The notes below the pieces were generated by a model, which was given only the letters and a program-made list of their open reading frames with translations, ran no database searches and was not told where the DNA came from. Below, piece by piece: positions 62,305 to 64,000 of a stretch of DNA of 64,000 nucleotides. Location: positions 1 through 64,000 of the forward strand of contig NZ_JAFCJJ010000004.1 in assembly GCF_018131015.1 (NCBI RefSeq), given 5' to 3'. Within the stretch, counting starts at the first letter, position 1. Every line of letters starts with the position of its first letter. Origin of the DNA: Bradyrhizobium diazoefficiens. Its GTDB lineage: Bacteria; Pseudomonadota; Alphaproteobacteria; Rhizobiales; Xanthobacteraceae. The position numbers and the translations under genes are program-made.

Positions 62305-64000
62305 TTGAAATACCGGCCAGACATTGATGTTCTCAGAACCATAGCGGTTCTCGGGGTCGTATTCTTCCACGCCGGGTTTCATATCGCGCTTGGCGGATAC
62401 GTTGGGGTCGATATGTTCTTCGTCATCAGCGGATATCTGATCACGAGAAAGATCGCAGAGGAAGTTCAGCAAGGTGTGTTTTCCTTCCCTGCATTCTATG
62501 TAAACCGTGCGAGAAGGCTATTTCCGGCGCTGTTTGTCACAGTGGTGGCAACGTTCTTGCTTTCCTTCCTGTTGCTGGCATCCGACCACTTCAAGCAATT
62601 CGCTCAATCAGCGGTATGGACGGCTTTATCTGCCTCAAACATCTACTTCTGGCTCGAGTCGGGCTATTGGGCAGCGGATAATCACCTAAAACCGCTTTTG
62701 CACATGTGGTCGTTGTCGGTGGAAGAACAGTTCTACCTTGTGTGGCCTTTTGTGCTCTATTTTTTCGCAAGGCTGCGAGCGAAAAACACCCCGATCGCTC
62801 TTGGCGCAATTGGCGCTCTGAGCTTCATCGCAAGTGTCGCGTATTTCAACATTGACCAGGACGCCGTGTTCTTTCTGACTCCGTTTCGTGTGTTCGAGTT
62901 CGCTGTGGGCGCGTTGCTGGTGTGGCTGGAGCGCACGTCAAAACATCGCAAGCAAATGCTTTGCAATGCGCTTTCGATCCTGGGATTCTGCCTTGTGGTT
63001 ATCGCCATGATCACGTTCAGGCCGCACACGCCAACTTCCCTTGTCATCATCCCATGCATTGGCACAGCGTGCATGATTTTTGGAGGCGTTGCGCCTTCTC
63101 TGGAACGGGTGTGGAATAATGCGCTGGGCGTGTACGTCGGCCGCATTTCCTATTCAGTGTACTTGGTCCACTGGCCTATTATTGTTTTCTATGAATATTG
63201 GCGCTTCAATCAAATGCAGCAACCCGACAGGGTGGGGCTGGTCATCGCGTCTCTGCTTCTGGCGATCCCCCTCCATCATTTCGTTGAGCAGCGATATCGT
63301 AGCGGGCGCGCCGAAGCGCGTCTGAACTTCACGGTCGCTTGGGGATCGCTATCCGCCTTCATTGTTGTTTTTGGCGTGGCCGCCTCGACAATGATCAAGC
63401 CGCCGATTCGACCGCTTTCCGATCCGTGGATCATCGAGCGCATTTCGCTGCCGCTTTGCGAAGGTGAGTTTGGACTCTGCCCGATCGATCATCCCGATGT
63501 CGTACTTGTTGGCGACAGTCACGCGGCTCACTACGCTCCAGCAGTGGCAGAAACCTTGAAGGAGGCGCGCCTGCGAGGAAACCTGTATCCAATCGTGCCG
63601 GGCTGTCCATTTGTGCTGGATATTCACGCCATCGATGTTTCCGTGAAAAGCGATGATTGTATCAGGGGGAAACTAGAATGGCTGTCTCGAATAACGCAGG
63701 ATAACCCCCGCGTCATCATCTTGGCGGGCCTCTGGGAAATTGGCATGGGAAGAGGGTTTGGCAGACGCTACACACTTGATGCCGAACAACGCGAACTGAA
63801 GCATGCGAAGCCGCGGCTTCTATGGGCTGAGAAGATGAGAGAGACTGTCGACTTGCTCGTGAAGACTGGTCGGAACATAATCTTACTGGGCAATGGTCCT
63901 TTGGTCGCAAATCCCCCGTCGGTCTGCTTTGATCGCCCCGCCTTCCTTGGTCGCTTTGATTGCTCCAAAATGAATGTCATCGTTGATCCTGAGATCCACA
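62305..64000 (+). CDS. OafA-type acyltransferase 3 with SGNH domain, runs off the window
   Basis: At least 565 residues, 3' end beyond the window. Starts at TTG 62305 (LKYRPDIDVLRTIAVLGVVF) with AAGGGG upstream. Membrane acyltransferase part: FHAGF (family His), GGYVGVDMFFVISGYLITRK, RRLFPALFVTVVATFLLSFL, HMWSLSVEEQFYLVWPFVLY, SYSVYLVHWP. The C-terminal SGNH hydrolase-like part starts near residue 390: VVLVGDSHAAHYAPA (block I). Typically O-acetylates LPS or exopolysaccharide; the SGNH domain passes the acetyl group outside the membrane. Confidence 0.9.
   Translation, partial: MKYRPDIDVLRTIAVLGVVFFHAGFHIALGGYVGVDMFFVISGYLITRKIAEEVQQGVFSFPAFYVNRARRLFPALFVTVVATFLLSFLLLASDHFKQFAQSAVWTALSASNIYFWLESGYWAADNHLKPLLHMWSLSVEEQFYLVWPFVLYFFARLRAKNTPIALGAIGALSFIASVAYFNIDQDAVFFLTPFRVFEFAVGALLVWLERTSKHRKQMLCNALSILGFCLVVIAMITFRPHTPTSLVIIPCIGTACMIFGGVAPSLERVWNNALGVYVGRISYSVYLVHWPIIVFYEYWRFNQMQQPDRVGLVIASLLLAIPLHHFVEQRYRSGRAEARLNFTVAWGSLSAFIVVFGVAASTMIKPPIRPLSDPWIIERISLPLCEGEFGLCPIDHPDVVLVGDSHAAHYAPAVAETLKEARLRGNLYPIVPGCPFVLDIHAIDVSVKSDDCIRGKLEWLSRITQDNPRVIILAGLWEIGMGRGFGRRYTLDAEQRELKHAKPRLLWAEKMRETVDLLVKTGRNIILLGNGPLVANPPSVCFDRPAFLGRFDCSKMNVIVDPEIH

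Overview
The window reads as chromosome of a Bradyrhizobium-like alphaproteobacterium (Rhizobiales). The evidence is high-GC codon use, a perfect FixK/FNR box in front of a MaoC-phosphotransacetylase gene, a sigma factor-DUF4142-cupredoxin cluster, and several palindromic intergenic repeats (REP-like). No species can be fixed from sequence alone.

Positions 1-13284 are ordinary housekeeping DNA: rhodanese sulfurtransferase, MaoC-phosphotransacetylase, an ECF sigma factor with its target operon, a TIGR02301/NUDIX operon, an SRAP (HMCES/YedK) DNA-crosslinking protein, a CoA-transferase, a GrdB-like protein, NudK, a GNAT acetyltransferase, a GlcD-type FAD oxidase, a Sua5-type tRNA threonylcarbamoyl-AMP synthase and tRNA-Pro(CGG). 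That tRNA is an integration site: the last 52 bases of the tRNA (with CCA) recur at 20578-20629. The DNA between is a decayed prophage remnant with a broken tail fibre, two acyltransferases, a broken M15 endolysin and an embedded Rz/Rz1-type spanin pair. No integrase is visible.

From about 21 to 49 kb lies a cell-surface polysaccharide region. One long minus-strand series encodes PAPS synthesis (cysD, cysNC), a membrane-anchored tail-fibre-like protein, glycosyltransferases, dTDP-L-rhamnose synthesis (rfbBDAC), a Wzm/Wzt exporter, methyltransferases, a 1423-residue sulfotransferase/coiled-coil/GT4/RgpF fusion and a sugar epimerase. Together these suggest a rhamnose-containing, methylated and probably sulfated polysaccharide. 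A broken IS3 element and an O-antigen ligase follow.

From 50 to 59 kb there are two direct copies of a three-gene module: an ERF annealing protein fused to an HNH domain, a YqaJ/lambda-Exo type nuclease, and a divergent small XRE regulator. They flank a second small polysaccharide ABC exporter and IS debris. The last 5 kb holds a proline-rich peptidoglycan-binding protein, decayed DNA and the 5' part of an OafA-type acyltransferase running off the window.
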